64,000 bases of DNA from the NCBI GenBank assembly GCA_945957385.1, contig CAMFKP010000003.1, positions 62,001-126,000 on the forward strand. Reading direction: 5' to 3'. This DNA comes from an uncultured Aeromonadaceae bacterium. GTDB lineage: Bacteria; Pseudomonadota; Gammaproteobacteria; Enterobacterales; Aeromonadaceae. This document shows positions 19,485 to 28,711 of this stretch, piece after piece; position 1 is the first letter of the stretch; every line of letters begins with the position of its first letter. Both the position numbers and the translations under genes were made by a program. The notes beneath the pieces are model-generated. The model was given only the letters and a program-made list of their open reading frames with translations, made no database searches and was not told where the DNA came from.

Positions 19485-20263
19485 ACTCGCTGCTCCAACT
19501 GAGCGTTGCCGATCTGACGGCCTTGCTCGGTCACTGGTGGTGGCCTTTCGTGCGGATTGGTGCCGCACTGTGGATGATTCCGATTTTTGGTGACAGCCGG
19601 GTCTCGACACCAGTACGTCTGCTATTTGCTGCCCTGCTGGCGTTGTTGGTGGCGCCGATGGTGACGGCGATGCCCAGCGTCGATCCCATCTCATTACAAG
19701 CATTGGTGCTGGCGTTTGAACAGGTCATGTTCGGCGTGATCTTCGGGCTGTGCCTGCAGTTTCTGTTTATGGTCGTTACGCTCAGCGGCCAGATCCTCTC
19801 GCTGCAGATGGGGCTGGGGATGGCGATGATGAATGACCCGGTCAATGGCGACAGTTCGCCGATTCTCAGCCAGCTGATGATGGTGTTCTGTACCCTGCTG
19901 TTTCTCAGCCTCAACGGCCATCTGCTGACACTCGAGATGCTGGTGCGCAGTTTTCAGCTGTGGCCGGTGGGCAGCAGTCTGTACCAGCTGGATCTGGATG
20001 CGGTCATCCGCCTGATGGGCTGGAGTATGGCCGCGGCGCTGGCATTAACGCTGCCGGCGGTGATTGCCATGCTGTTGGTGAACTTGACCTTCGGGGTGAT
20101 GAACCGGGCGGCACCGTCGCTGAACGTGATTTCGCTGGGTTTCCCGATGACGCTAATGTTTGGCTTGCTGGCGGTGTGGTTGTCCATCAGCGGTGTGCCG
20201 GGACGTTATCTGACGCTGGTGGAGTACCTGATGGCGGCATTGCAAGGAGTCATGGCGCCATGA
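19481..20263 (+). CDS. fliR: Flagellar export gate protein FliR
   Basis: FliR is the single-copy gate subunit that caps the FliP ring and contacts FlhB. The 260-residue hydrophobic protein has the expected membrane segments and the conserved Asn-Arg-Ala-Ala-Pro-Ser-Leu-Asn-Val-Ile-Ser-Leu-Gly-Phe-Pro near residue 210. It uses a GTG start overlapping fliQ. Its TGA stop overlaps the flhB ATG (ATGA). Confidence 0.94.
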   Translation: MNSLLQLSVADLTALLGHWWWPFVRIGAALWMIPIFGDSRVSTPVRLLFAALLALLVAPMVTAMPSVDPISLQALVLAFEQVMFGVIFGLCLQFLFMVVTLSGQILSLQMGLGMAMMNDPVNGDSSPILSQLMMVFCTLLFLSLNGHLLTLEMLVRSFQLWPVGSSLYQLDLDAVIRLMGWSMAAALALTLPAVIAMLLVNLTFGVMNRAAPSLNVISLGFPMTLMFGLLAVWLSISGVPGRYLTLVEYLMAALQGVMAP

Positions 20264-21396
20264 GTGACAGCAGCAGCCAGGACAAGACAGAACAGCCCTC
20301 GGCGCGAAAACTGCGCCGTGCGCGAGAGCAGGGACAGGTTGCTCGCTCCAAGGAGCTGGCTTCGGCCGGCCTGATGCTGTTTGGCGGCCTGGCGATGTTC
20401 TGGCTGGTGCCTCGGTTTGGCAACCTGTTCATGCGCCTGATGCAGGGGCCGGCCACGTTTGACTGGAAGGGGCCGCGCTCACCGGAGATGATGACCCGCT
20501 GGATCGGTGAGGCGCTGGTCGACATGTTGTGGACCCTGTTGCCGCTGTTCCTGCTGATGGGCGGGCTGCTGGTGGTGTTGTCGATGATCCCCGGTGGGAT
20601 GGTGCTGGTGTGGAGTAACTTGCTGCCCAAGTTCAGCAAACTCAACCCGCTTAGCGGTCTCAAACGCATGTTTTCCCATCATAGCCTGATGGAGTTGTTC
20701 AAATCCTTTCTGAAGGTGGCCCTGCTCGGCAGCACCCTGGCGGCGCTGCTGCACCATCACTGGCCAAGGCTGATTCAAATGAATCGTTTGCCGCCGGCGG
20801 TGGCGCTGCAGGAGGGGCTGAATATCCTGGCGCTTGCGTTTGTCATCTTCGGTTGCGTGCTGATGTTGATTGCGTTGCTGGATGTGCCGTACCAGCAATG
20901 GAGCCTGATCCGCCAGTTGCGGATGACCAAACAGGAAGTGCGTGATGAGCACAAGAGCTCGGAGGGTAATCCGGAGATCAAACGTCGCGTGCGTCAGGTG
21001 CAGATGATGTTTGCGCGTGCCCGTATCGAGAAACGGGTACCGACGGCCGATGTGGTGATCGTCAACCCTACCCACTATGCGGTGGCCATTCGCTACGATC
21101 CGAAGCGCGCCAAGGCGCCCTATGTGATCGCCAAAGGGGTCGACAGTATGGCGTTACGGATCCGTGACGTCGCCAAACGCCATCAGCGTACCGTGCTGAC
21201 GATTCCCGATCTGACCCGGGCCATCTATTACTCGACTCGTATCGATCAGGAGGTGCCAGCGGCCTTGTATACCGCCGTGGCCTATGTCCTGAACCATGTA
21301 TTGCAATTGGAGGCCTATCGTGAGGGCCGCGGACGGGCACCCCGCCCATTACCGCTGCTGCCGATACCGCCCGAACTTCATCAGACCAAGAGGTAA
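20260..21396 (+). CDS. flhB: Flagellar export switch protein FlhB
   Basis: FlhB switches export from rod/hook to filament substrates. The 378-residue protein has the N-terminal Asp-Lys-Thr-Glu-Gln-Pro, four membrane helices, and the autocleavage motif Asn-Pro-Thr-His at residues 269-272, the same position as in E. coli. The frame is open far upstream inside fliR, but the ATG at 20260 gives the family N-terminus and the usual ATGA overlap. It is followed three bases later by flhA. Confidence 0.95.
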   Translation: MSDSSSQDKTEQPSARKLRRAREQGQVARSKELASAGLMLFGGLAMFWLVPRFGNLFMRLMQGPATFDWKGPRSPEMMTRWIGEALVDMLWTLLPLFLLMGGLLVVLSMIPGGMVLVWSNLLPKFSKLNPLSGLKRMFSHHSLMELFKSFLKVALLGSTLAALLHHHWPRLIQMNRLPPAVALQEGLNILALAFVIFGCVLMLIALLDVPYQQWSLIRQLRMTKQEVRDEHKSSEGNPEIKRRVRQVQMMFARARIEKRVPTADVVIVNPTHYAVAIRYDPKRAKAPYVIAKGVDSMALRIRDVAKRHQRTVLTIPDLTRAIYYSTRIDQEVPAALYTAVAYVLNHVLQLEAYREGRGRAPRPLPLLPIPPELHQTKR

Positions 21397-21399
21397 CCT

Positions 21400-23472
21400 G
21401 TGAACTGGCGAGCGATGACCCACTCCTATACTGGCATTCCGCTGTTGCTGCTCTCTGTGCTGGCCATGGTGATCTTGCCGCTGCCAGGCTGGCTGCTGGA
21501 TGCCCTCTTCACCTTCAACATAGTGCTGTCGATCCTGGTGTTGCTGGTATCGGTCTCGGCGCGACGCCCGCTGGACTTCTCGGTCTTCCCGACCGTGCTG
21601 CTGGTGGCGACGCTGATGCGGCTGTCGCTGAACGTCGCGTCAACACGGGTCGTGCTGCTCAATGGTCATGAAGGCGCCGATGCCGCCGGTAAAGTGATCC
21701 AGGCGTTCGGTGAGGTGGTGATCGGCGGCAACTATGTGGTCGGTATGGTGGTGTTCGTCATCCTGATGATCATCAACTTTGTCGTCATCACCAAGGGGGG
21801 CGAGCGGATCTCCGAGGTCTCGGCGCGGTTCACGCTCGATGCCTTGCCCGGTAAGCAGATGGCGATCGATGCCGATCTCAACGCCGGTATTCTCGACCAG
21901 CATCAGGCCAAGTTGCGGCGTGAAGAGGTGGCGCGGGAGGCTGATTTCTACGGCGCGATGGACGGGGCGTCGAAATTCGTACGCGGCGATGCCATTGCCG
22001 GCATGCTGGTCCTGGTGATTAACCTGGTGGGCGGTCTGGCCATCGGTATCTTCCAGCATGGCTTGGCCGTGGCCGAAGCGTTCCAGCGTTATGCGCTGCT
22101 GACCATAGGTGATGGTCTGGTGGCTCAGATCCCATCCCTGCTGATGTCAACGGCGGCGGCGATCATCGTGACCCGCATCAATGACGAAGGCGAGATGTCG
22201 GATCAGGTCGGCAGCCAGCTGCTGGCATCACCTCGGGTGTTGTATACCGCTGCCGGCATCATGCTGGTGCTCGGTCTGGTACCCGGGATGCCAACGCTGG
22301 CGTTCCTCAGCTTCGCGGCGGTTCTGGCCTATGCCGGCTGGCGTTTGCAGCAACGGGTGGTGGATGATCGTCCACTGATCGCGGCGGAGGAGCTGGCACG
22401 CCAGCGCGAAGAGCCTGTCGCCCAGCTGGAGTGGCAGGATCTGCCGCATCTGGATCTGCTGGCGATTGAACTGGGCTACCGGCTGGTGGTTCTGGCGGAG
22501 GCCGGCAAGGGAGCCGAGCTGTTACAGCGGGTGCGTGGCGTGCGCAAGACCCTCTCCGAGCAGATGGGGTTCCTGTTGCCGGAGGTGCGCATTCGCGACA
22601 ACCTGCATCTGGCGCCAGACCAGTATCAGATCAAGCTGGCGGGCGTGCCGCTGGGTGGCGGTCAGGTGGATAACCAGCGTTTGTTGGCGATCGACAATGG
22701 CCAGACGTATGGCCAGGTTGACGGTGAGTTGACGCGCGATCCGGCGTATGGCCTCGACGCCGTCTGGATTGCGCCGGAACAGAAGGCGCGCGCCTTGAAT
22801 CTGGGCTATTCGGTGGTCGATGCGGCGACCGTCATCGCCACCCACAGTTCGCGCTTGATGCGCGAACACCTGGACGAGCTGTTTGGTCATGAGGATGTGG
22901 GTCGGTTGTCGAACCATCTGGCGTCCGTTTCGAGCAAGCTGGCTGAAGAGTTGAATGCGGCGTTGACGCCGATCCAGCAACTGCGCGTCTACCGCCAGCT
23001 GCTGAAGGATCAGGTCAGCCTGCAGGATATCCGCACCATCGCCACGACCCTGCTCGACAGTAGCGAACTGACCAAGGACCCGATCCTGCTGGCATCCGAT
23101 GTGCGCTGTGCGTTGAAGCGGGCGTTGATCCGGCAAATCATCGGCGAGCGCACCATGCTGGCCACCTTCACGCTGGAGGATCGCTTGGAGCAGACGCTGT
23201 TGACGGCGCTGAACCAGGCGCAGCAGCAGGGTAAGGTGCAGCTGGATGGCTTCCCGGTCGATCCGCACCTGCTAGGACAACTGCAGCAGATGATGCCGCA
23301 GGTGCGCGACCAGCTGCAGCAGCAGGGGCATCCTCCCGTGCTGGTAGTGATGCCGCAGTTGCGGCCATTGCTGAGTCGTTATGCACGCAGTTTTGCCCGC
23401 GGCCTGCGGGTGCTGTCGTATAACGAGATCCCGGAACAGCTGCAGATTGAGGTAATTGGCACCCTGGGCTAA
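21400..23472 (+). CDS. flhA: Flagellar export protein FlhA
   Basis: FlhA is the large export-gate subunit that uses the proton motive force and docks chaperone-substrate pairs. The 690-residue protein has about eight N-terminal membrane helices, the FHIPEP-family loop (Thr-Lys-Gly-Gly-Glu-Arg-Ile-Ser-Glu-Val-Ser-Ala-Arg-Phe) near 135, and a cytoplasmic domain to the end. It starts with GTG three bases after flhB. It is the last gene of the fliM-flhA operon. No strong terminator is seen before the lafK leader. Confidence 0.95.
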   Translation: MNWRAMTHSYTGIPLLLLSVLAMVILPLPGWLLDALFTFNIVLSILVLLVSVSARRPLDFSVFPTVLLVATLMRLSLNVASTRVVLLNGHEGADAAGKVIQAFGEVVIGGNYVVGMVVFVILMIINFVVITKGGERISEVSARFTLDALPGKQMAIDADLNAGILDQHQAKLRREEVAREADFYGAMDGASKFVRGDAIAGMLVLVINLVGGLAIGIFQHGLAVAEAFQRYALLTIGDGLVAQIPSLLMSTAAAIIVTRINDEGEMSDQVGSQLLASPRVLYTAAGIMLVLGLVPGMPTLAFLSFAAVLAYAGWRLQQRVVDDRPLIAAEELARQREEPVAQLEWQDLPHLDLLAIELGYRLVVLAEAGKGAELLQRVRGVRKTLSEQMGFLLPEVRIRDNLHLAPDQYQIKLAGVPLGGGQVDNQRLLAIDNGQTYGQVDGELTRDPAYGLDAVWIAPEQKARALNLGYSVVDAATVIATHSSRLMREHLDELFGHEDVGRLSNHLASVSSKLAEELNAALTPIQQLRVYRQLLKDQVSLQDIRTIATTLLDSSELTKDPILLASDVRCALKRALIRQIIGERTMLATFTLEDRLEQTLLTALNQAQQQGKVQLDGFPVDPHLLGQLQQMMPQVRDQLQQQGHPPVLVVMPQLRPLLSRYARSFARGLRVLSYNEIPEQLQIEVIGTLG

Positions 23473-23667
23473 CAACCGGACTGGCTTGGCTAAAAATGTA
23501 AAACTGCATGATTAATCGTAAGAAGTGGTTAACATTTTTAAGCTTTGGTTCGGTTTTGTCATTGTGTTTTCATTCGGAAGCGATATCATCCATCCCGGAA
23601 TCACGATTTCCTGTCAGCAGGAAAGAGAACGGGAGCAGGAAAAACCTGTTCCCCCCGGATTCTCAGG
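23473..23667 (+). promoter_or_regulatory. Untranslated leader upstream of the lafK tandem riboswitches
   Basis: The 674-base gap between flhA and lafK starts with this AT-richer stretch, which should hold the lafK promoter. Candidate -35 elements (TTAACA near 23530, TTGTCA near 23555) lack a well-spaced -10, so I do not assign one. A 74-codon open frame beginning at 23508 runs into the riboswitch and is not credible as a gene. Confidence 0.35.
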
Positions 23668-23756
23668 ATGAAGGCAAACTGCACCGAAAGGGCGGGACGC
23701 AAAGCCTCCGGTCTAGGATCACTTGCGAGTGATGACGATAGCGGGGCTGCCATGAC
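23668..23756 (+). ncRNA. c-di-GMP-I (GEMM) riboswitch, first of tandem pair, lafK leader
   Basis: P1 is GGCA (23673-23676) with TGCC (23748-23751). In between are GCAAAC, a CC-GAAA-GG capped P2, GGACGCAAAGCCTCCGG, a P3 stem (ATCACTTGCGAGTGAT) and AGCGGGG. The G20-equivalent is G, so the ligand should be c-di-GMP. The receptor region reads CTAG where CTAA is usual, a small departure. A T-rich stretch (23800-23806) follows but has no clear terminator stem. Confidence 0.9.
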
Positions 23757-23897
23757 AACGGAACGTTGCATGCCACTGTGTGTTTCCTACCGCTTTTTTT
23801 CTGCATTTCTCCTTTATTCCATCGCACAAGTTACACACGTATCGGATGTTGCTGTCGCCCGATATGTCCATGACGAGATGGCGTCCATCTCTGCATG

Positions 23898-23985
23898 AAA
23901 CGGCAAACTGTACCGAAAGGGCAGGACGCAAAGCCTCCGATCTAACGTCATCCGCGTGATGGCCATGACAGCGGGGTTGCCAAGG
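23898..23985 (+). ncRNA. c-di-GMP-I (GEMM) riboswitch, second of tandem pair, lafK leader
   Basis: P1 GGCA (23902-23905) pairs with TGCC (23978-23981). GCAAAC, CC-GAAA-GG, GGACGCAAAGCCTCCG, CTAA, a P3 stem (CGTCATC/GTGATGG) and AGCGGGG are all present. The copy is very close to the first one (about 150 bases upstream), suggesting duplication. The ligand base equivalent to G20 is G. It ends about 160 bases before the lafK start. Confidence 0.92.
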
Positions 23986-23997
23986 CAGTTGTGAGGC

Positions 23998-24045
23998 GCA
24001 TGGTTCGGACCATGCATCCCAGATGGCGAGGCTCATGCCATCTGG
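23998..24045 (+). promoter_or_regulatory. Twin hairpins between tandem riboswitch and lafK
   Basis: A 7-bp stem with a TCGG loop (23998-24015) is followed by a 9-bp perfect stem CCAGATGGC/GCCATCTGG (24019-24045). A CTTTTTCC stretch begins 9 bases later, too far for a classic terminator. A third small stem (GAGCGC/GCGCTC) lies near 24070. These are the likely expression platform; whether control is of termination or of translation is not clear. Confidence 0.45.
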
Positions 24046-24146
24046 CGAGTCTTGCTTTTTCCTGATGTCGGAGCGCCTGCGCTCTGTGGACTGCATTTGG
24101 CTGGATTTCAATCGGAACAGGCAGTTTTTTCGAAGGGAAGTCAGTC

Positions 24147-25538
24147 GTGAAAGCGAATAATCATCCCGCCCCGGTGGCGGAAGCACGGGTAGTCGTCGAA
24201 GGACGCCTCCCGTTGTTAATCGTGGATCCTGCGCGTTTTCTCGATGCGGCTCAGATCCATGAGTTGGGCCAGCGTGGATTTCACGTGCTGTGCAGTGGCT
24301 CAGGCAACGCGGCATTGCAGTCCGTTGCCGCGCGGGCTCCACGCCTGGTGCTGGCCGATGCCAGCCTGCCGGATATGCCGCTGGCCAGTTTTATCACGCG
24401 TCTGCAACAGCAGAGCCCGAACTCGTTGGTGATCGCCATGGTGTCGGCCCAGCAAGGGCGGGAAGCGGCCGAAGCCATGCAGGCCGGTGCCATCGATTAC
24501 CTGCGCAAACCCTTCGATGCCCAACAGTTGATTGGCTGCCTGCAGCATGCGCTCGGAGTCAGTGAGGCCGTCCCGGATCTGGTGGCGGTTTCCCATGCCA
24601 GCCTGCAGGTGCTGCAGCTGGCACGGCGTGCGGCCCAAACCTCGGCGTCAATCCTGATCGGTGGCGAGTCCGGTACCGGCAAGGAGCGGCTGGCCCGTTT
24701 CATTCACCAGGTGTCACCGCGTGCCGAGGGACCCTTTGTCGCGATCAATTGTGCGGCCATCCCTGAAACCATGCTTGAAGCCATGTTGTTTGGTTACAGC
24801 AAGGGGGCGTTTACCGGTGCAGTAACGGCGCAAGCTGGGAAATTCGAACTGGCCCAAGGTGGCACCCTGCTGCTCGACGAAATTTCCGAACTGCCACTAT
24901 CGTTGCAGGCCAAACTGCTGCGCGTGTTGCAGGAGCGGGAGGTCGAGCGTCTGGGCAGCCATCAGAAGATCACGCTGGATGTGCGTATCATCGCCGCCAG
25001 CAATCGTGATCTGCGCGAGTGTGTCGCCCAGGGGGGGTTCCGCGAAGATCTGTTCTACCGGCTGGATGTATTGCCGCTGAGCTGGCCGAGCCTGCGTGAG
25101 CGCCGCGACGACATACTGCCACTGGCCAATTACTTTATTGCCAAACATGCCTGCCGCCCGGGTTTCCAGTTGACGGCCGATGCGGCACGTCTGCTGCTGA
25201 ACCACGACTGGCCAGGCAATGTTCGCGAGCTGGAAAACGTCATCCAGCGCGCACTGATCCTGGCGCGCGGTCTGCATCTGCAACCGGCCGATCTGATGTT
25301 GCCGCAGGTTGAGGCGCGCATGGCGCCCTTGGTGGATGAGCGTCTGCCTTTGGGCGAAGGGCTGGCCGCCAGTCGCCGCCAGGCCGAATTCCAGTATGTG
25401 CTGGATACGCTGCGTCACTTCGATGGCCACCGCACCCGTACTGCCGAAGCCCTCGGTCTGACTACCCGTGCATTGCGCTACAAGCTGGCGGCAATGCGCG
25501 AGCAGGGCATTGATATTGACCAAATGATTCGGGCCTGA
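24147..25538 (+). CDS. lafK: Sigma-54-dependent lateral flagellar master regulator LafK
   Basis: LafK is the NtrC/FlrA-type activator at the top of the lateral flagellar hierarchy. 463 residues: a receiver-like N-terminal domain with Asp71 and Lys-Pro-Phe, an AAA+ domain with Walker A Gly-Glu-Ser-Gly-Thr-Gly-Lys-Glu, an intact sigma-54-contacting Gly-Ala-Phe-Thr-Gly-Ala, and Walker B Leu-Leu-Leu-Asp-Glu. A Fis-type HTH closes the protein ([11 protein letters not shown]). It starts with GTG after AAGGGAAG. It sits behind two tandem c-di-GMP riboswitches and 23 bases ahead of fliE, so lafK-fliEFGHIJ is probably one operon. Confidence 0.92.
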   Translation: MKANNHPAPVAEARVVVEGRLPLLIVDPARFLDAAQIHELGQRGFHVLCSGSGNAALQSVAARAPRLVLADASLPDMPLASFITRLQQQSPNSLVIAMVSAQQGREAAEAMQAGAIDYLRKPFDAQQLIGCLQHALGVSEAVPDLVAVSHASLQVLQLARRAAQTSASILIGGESGTGKERLARFIHQVSPRAEGPFVAINCAAIPETMLEAMLFGYSKGAFTGAVTAQAGKFELAQGGTLLLDEISELPLSLQAKLLRVLQEREVERLGSHQKITLDVRIIAASNRDLRECVAQGGFREDLFYRLDVLPLSWPSLRERRDDILPLANYFIAKHACRPGFQLTADAARLLLNHDWPGNVRELENVIQRALILARGLHLQPADLMLPQVEARMAPLVDERLPLGEGLAASRRQAEFQYVLDTLRHFDGHRTRTAEALGLTTRALRYKLAAMREQGIDIDQMIRA

Positions 25539-25561
25539 CGGCTTGCATTCCGGAGAGAGAC

Positions 25562-25891
25562 ATGAAGATAGATGCCATCACGACCCAAAATGCCATGCTG
25601 GCGCGGATGCAGGGCCTGCAGCAGCTAGCCGAATCCGGTGCGCCGGCCATTACGCCGGCCAGCGATGCCGACGACTCCTTCGCCACCACGATGCAGCAGA
25701 CCATTCGCAGCATCAACCAGCAACAGAACGTCGCGTCACAGATGATGGCCGCCGTGGACAGTGGTCAGAGCGATGATCTGGTCGGTGCCATGGTCGCCAG
25801 CCAGAAGGCCGGTCTGAGTTTTGCCACCCTGATGCAGGTGCGCAACAAGCTGATGTCCGGGCTCGACGACATCATGCGCTTGCCGCTGTGA
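25562..25891 (+). CDS. fliE: Flagellar hook-basal body protein FliE
   Basis: FliE joins the MS ring and the proximal rod. The 109-residue protein matches the usual size and has the family C-terminus (Ala-Gly-Leu-Ser-Phe, then Met-Gln-Val-Arg-Asn-Lys-Leu, ending Met-Arg-Leu-Pro-Leu). GGAGAG precedes the ATG. It lies between lafK and fliF. Confidence 0.93.
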   Translation: MKIDAITTQNAMLARMQGLQQLAESGAPAITPASDADDSFATTMQQTIRSINQQQNVASQMMAAVDSGQSDDLVGAMVASQKAGLSFATLMQVRNKLMSGLDDIMRLPL

Positions 25892-25900
25892 GGATGAGAG

Positions 25901-27667
25901 ATGAGTGAATTGGTTTCTCCGGCGGCGTTGCCGGCACCGTCCCTGCGTGAGCGTGCGGACGCCTGGTTTCGTAACTGGCGCCGCCTGTCGCGCGATAACC
26001 GCTCGTTGCTGGTTATCGCGCTGCTGGCCGCACTGGTCGCCGCCATCATAGTTGTCATCCTGTGGACTGCCAGTCAGAACTATGTCCCGCTGTACGGCAA
26101 GCAGGAGATGTACGACACCGCGAATATCCTGGAGCTTCTGGAAAAAGAGCAGGTGCCATTTCGTCTCGACTCCTCGACCGGTCAGGTACTGGTGCCCGAG
26201 GGGCAGTTGGCCCAGGTGCGGATGGCGTTGGCGGCGCGCGGTGTGCGCGCGGCCTTGCCCGCCGGCCTCGAGAGCCTGAACAGCATGTCGGGTCTGGGGA
26301 CCAGCGAGTTCATGGAGACCGCACGTTACCGCCATGCGCTGGAAGGCGAGCTGGCGCGCTCGATCATCGCACTGGATGCGGTGCGCAGTGCGCGTGTCCA
26401 TCTGGCGATCCCCAAGCGTACCCTGTTTGTCGGGCGTGAAGAGGAAAAGCCCACGGCTTCCGTGGTGCTGGATCTGCAACCGGGGCGCAACCTGGAAGCC
26501 GGACAGGTCGAGGCGATAGCCAACCTGGTGGCCGGTAGCATCTCCGGCATGAAGCCGGAGTCGGTCTCCATCGTCGATCAGGCCGGCCAGTTGCTCAGCA
26601 GCGAGCTGGGTGACAAAGGCGGTTTTGGCAAGCTGTCGGTGCAGCAGATGGAGTACGTGCGCAAGCAGGAGGAGTACATCAAGCAGCGTGCCAGTGACAT
26701 GCTCTACCCGCTGCTGGGTGCCGGTAACTACCGGGTGCAGGTGGCTGCCGATATCGACTTCAACACCGTCGAGGAGACGCGGGAGGAGATCGATCCCAAG
26801 AGCGTGATGCGCAGCGAAAGCGGCAAGGCGGACAAGACGGTCGACAACCTGGCGCTGGGGATCCCCGGTTCGCTGTCGAACCAGCCACCGGTGAAGAAGC
26901 CGGCGGACACCACTACGGCGGCCAACGATGGCAATGGCGCGGCCCCGGCCAAAAGCAACGACACCCGCACCGAGCGTAACGAGTTCAATCGCCAGTATGA
27001 AAACAGCCGCTCCGTGGTACACACCCGTTTTCAACAAGGGCGTGTGCAACAGCTGAGCGTCTCTGTGCTGCTGAACAACCAGATGGCGCCGAAGGGGGGC
27101 TGGAGCCAGGCCCAGCTGGATCAGATCCAGCAGATGGTGCAGCGTGCGGTGGGCTTTGAGGCGTCGCGCGGCGATCAGTTCAGCCTCAACAGCTTTGATT
27201 TCAATCCGGCGGTGATGGCGCCGTTGACACCGCCCGAGAGCGAGTGGTGGCGAGAGCCGGTATGGCAGAACTCGCTGCGTTATCTGGTGGGAGGTGTCCT
27301 TGGTCTGGCGCTGTTGCTGCTGGGGGTTCGCCCTCTGGTCAAGCAACTGGTGCGCCTGCATCAGCCGCAAGTCGAAACCGAGGACGAGCCGACGGCGGCG
27401 CTGGCCTTGGCCGACACCGAACCCGGCTTGCGCCGGCGTGACGATGCGCTGTTGAGTGAGCCTCAGGTCAGCAAGGTGCCGCTGGCGACCGCCGCCCGGG
27501 GTGATGACGGCGGGGTGGCCTATGACGGCTTTGAACTGGAGATGCTGCCGGAACCGGGCTCGGATCTCGAGGTTCAACTGAAACATCTGCAGCTGCTGGC
27601 GGACAAGGAGACGGCCCGCGTGGCCGAGGTGATCAAGCTATGGGTGAGTGGCAATGAGCGACATTAA
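25901..27667 (+). CDS. fliF: Flagellar MS-ring protein FliF
   Basis: FliF forms the MS ring in the inner membrane. 588 residues with two membrane helices (about 40-60 and 460-480). Ring-building motifs follow the first helix: Val-Pro-Leu-Tyr-Gly, Gly-Leu-Gly-Thr-Ser-Glu-Phe-Met-Glu-Thr, and Arg-Tyr-Arg-His-Ala-Leu-Glu-Gly-Glu-Leu-Ala. The periplasmic insert near 320-355 is Pro/Thr/Ala-rich. The C-terminal FliG-binding tail ends in overlap with the fliG start. Confidence 0.95.
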   Translation: MSELVSPAALPAPSLRERADAWFRNWRRLSRDNRSLLVIALLAALVAAIIVVILWTASQNYVPLYGKQEMYDTANILELLEKEQVPFRLDSSTGQVLVPEGQLAQVRMALAARGVRAALPAGLESLNSMSGLGTSEFMETARYRHALEGELARSIIALDAVRSARVHLAIPKRTLFVGREEEKPTASVVLDLQPGRNLEAGQVEAIANLVAGSISGMKPESVSIVDQAGQLLSSELGDKGGFGKLSVQQMEYVRKQEEYIKQRASDMLYPLLGAGNYRVQVAADIDFNTVEETREEIDPKSVMRSESGKADKTVDNLALGIPGSLSNQPPVKKPADTTTAANDGNGAAPAKSNDTRTERNEFNRQYENSRSVVHTRFQQGRVQQLSVSVLLNNQMAPKGGWSQAQLDQIQQMVQRAVGFEASRGDQFSLNSFDFNPAVMAPLTPPESEWWREPVWQNSLRYLVGGVLGLALLLLGVRPLVKQLVRLHQPQVETEDEPTAALALADTEPGLRRRDDALLSEPQVSKVPLATAARGDDGGVAYDGFELEMLPEPGSDLEVQLKHLQLLADKETARVAEVIKLWVSGNERH

Positions 27668-28682
27668 TATCAATCAGTCGGCTGTCGACATCCAGATCGA
27701 TCCGCTGGAGAAAGCGGCGATCCTGCTGCTGAGCATGGGCCCGGATGCAGCCGCCAACGTGCTCAAGCGCCTCAGTCGCGATGAAGTGCAGAAGTTAACC
27801 ACCTGCATGGCCCGTCTGCCGGGCGTCAGCTCCCATGAGGCCAAGTGGACGCTGCAACAATTTTTCAGCCAGTACCGCCAACAGAGCGGTATCAGTGGTG
27901 CTTCCCGTGACTACCTGGAGCGGACGCTGGATCTGGCGCTGGGCGAGAAACTGTCGCGCAGCCTGCTGGACTCCATTTATGGCGACGTCATGAGCCAGGA
28001 TCTGCAACGCCTGCAGTGGGTGCCGCCGGAGGTGCTGGCGCGTTTCTTCCGCCATGAGCATCCGCAGATGCAGGCCGTGTTGCTGGCGTTCTTGCCGCCG
28101 GATACCGCCTCGTCGGTGCTGGATGTGTTGCCGGCCGCCCAGCACGACGAACTGCTGTTACGCGTCGCCAACCTCAAAGAGGTCAGCGAACTGGTACTGG
28201 AGGAGTTGCGTGGCTCCCTGGATCGCTGCCTGTCGTATGTGGCCGAACAGGCCGGGGCGCGTATCGATGGGGTGCGCCAGGTGGCGGACATCCTGAACCG
28301 CTACCAGGGCGATCGGGCCCAGATGCTGGATCTGCTGCGTCTGCATGACAAGCAGATGGCGGTGGAAATCGAGAAGAACATGTTCGACTTCGACACGCTG
28401 AAGCGTCAGAGCGACGAGACACTGCAGACCCTGACCCAGGAGATCCCGGGCGATCTGCTGGCGATTGCGCTCAAGGGGGCCGAAGTCAGTCTGCGCAAGG
28501 CGGTGCTCAATGCGATGCCGAAGCGGATGGCGCAGGCGCTCGAGGCGCAGATCCAGAGCCAGGGCTCGGTCTCGGTGCGCAAGGTGGCCGATGCCCGCAA
28601 CGAAATCATGCAGCTGGTGCGCGAGCTGGTCGAACAGGGCGAGATCGAATACCAACTGTTCGAAGAGCCGGTACTGAGCTGA
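27654..28682 (+). CDS. fliG: Flagellar motor switch protein FliG
   Basis: FliG links the MS ring to the C-ring and carries the torque helix facing LafT. The 342-residue protein has the N-terminal Glu-Lys-Ala-Ala-Ile-Leu-Leu-Leu-Ser-Met-Gly, the middle Glu-His-Pro-Gln motif, and the C-terminal charged torque helix (Leu-Arg-Lys-Ala-Val-Leu-Asn-Ala-Met-Pro-Lys-Arg). The start at 27654 overlaps fliF by 14 bases; a GTG two codons earlier is an alternative. Confidence 0.95.
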   Translation: MSDININQSAVDIQIDPLEKAAILLLSMGPDAAANVLKRLSRDEVQKLTTCMARLPGVSSHEAKWTLQQFFSQYRQQSGISGASRDYLERTLDLALGEKLSRSLLDSIYGDVMSQDLQRLQWVPPEVLARFFRHEHPQMQAVLLAFLPPDTASSVLDVLPAAQHDELLLRVANLKEVSELVLEELRGSLDRCLSYVAEQAGARIDGVRQVADILNRYQGDRAQMLDLLRLHDKQMAVEIEKNMFDFDTLKRQSDETLQTLTQEIPGDLLAIALKGAEVSLRKAVLNAMPKRMAQALEAQIQSQGSVSVRKVADARNEIMQLVRELVEQGEIEYQLFEEPVLS

Positions 28683-28711
28683 GAGCGGCCTGAAGGCAGC
28701 AGGAGTGGATC

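Noticed and set aside
19960-20259. Longer N-terminal extension of FlhB
   Set aside because: The frame is open inside fliR, but the extra residues are not FlhB-like and the ATG at 20260 gives the family start and the normal ATGA overlap.
23508-23732. 74-codon open frame in the lafK leader
   Set aside because: It has no ribosome site worth naming, runs into the conserved core of the first tandem riboswitch, and its sequence is Ser/Arg/Lys-rich with no recognisable domain.
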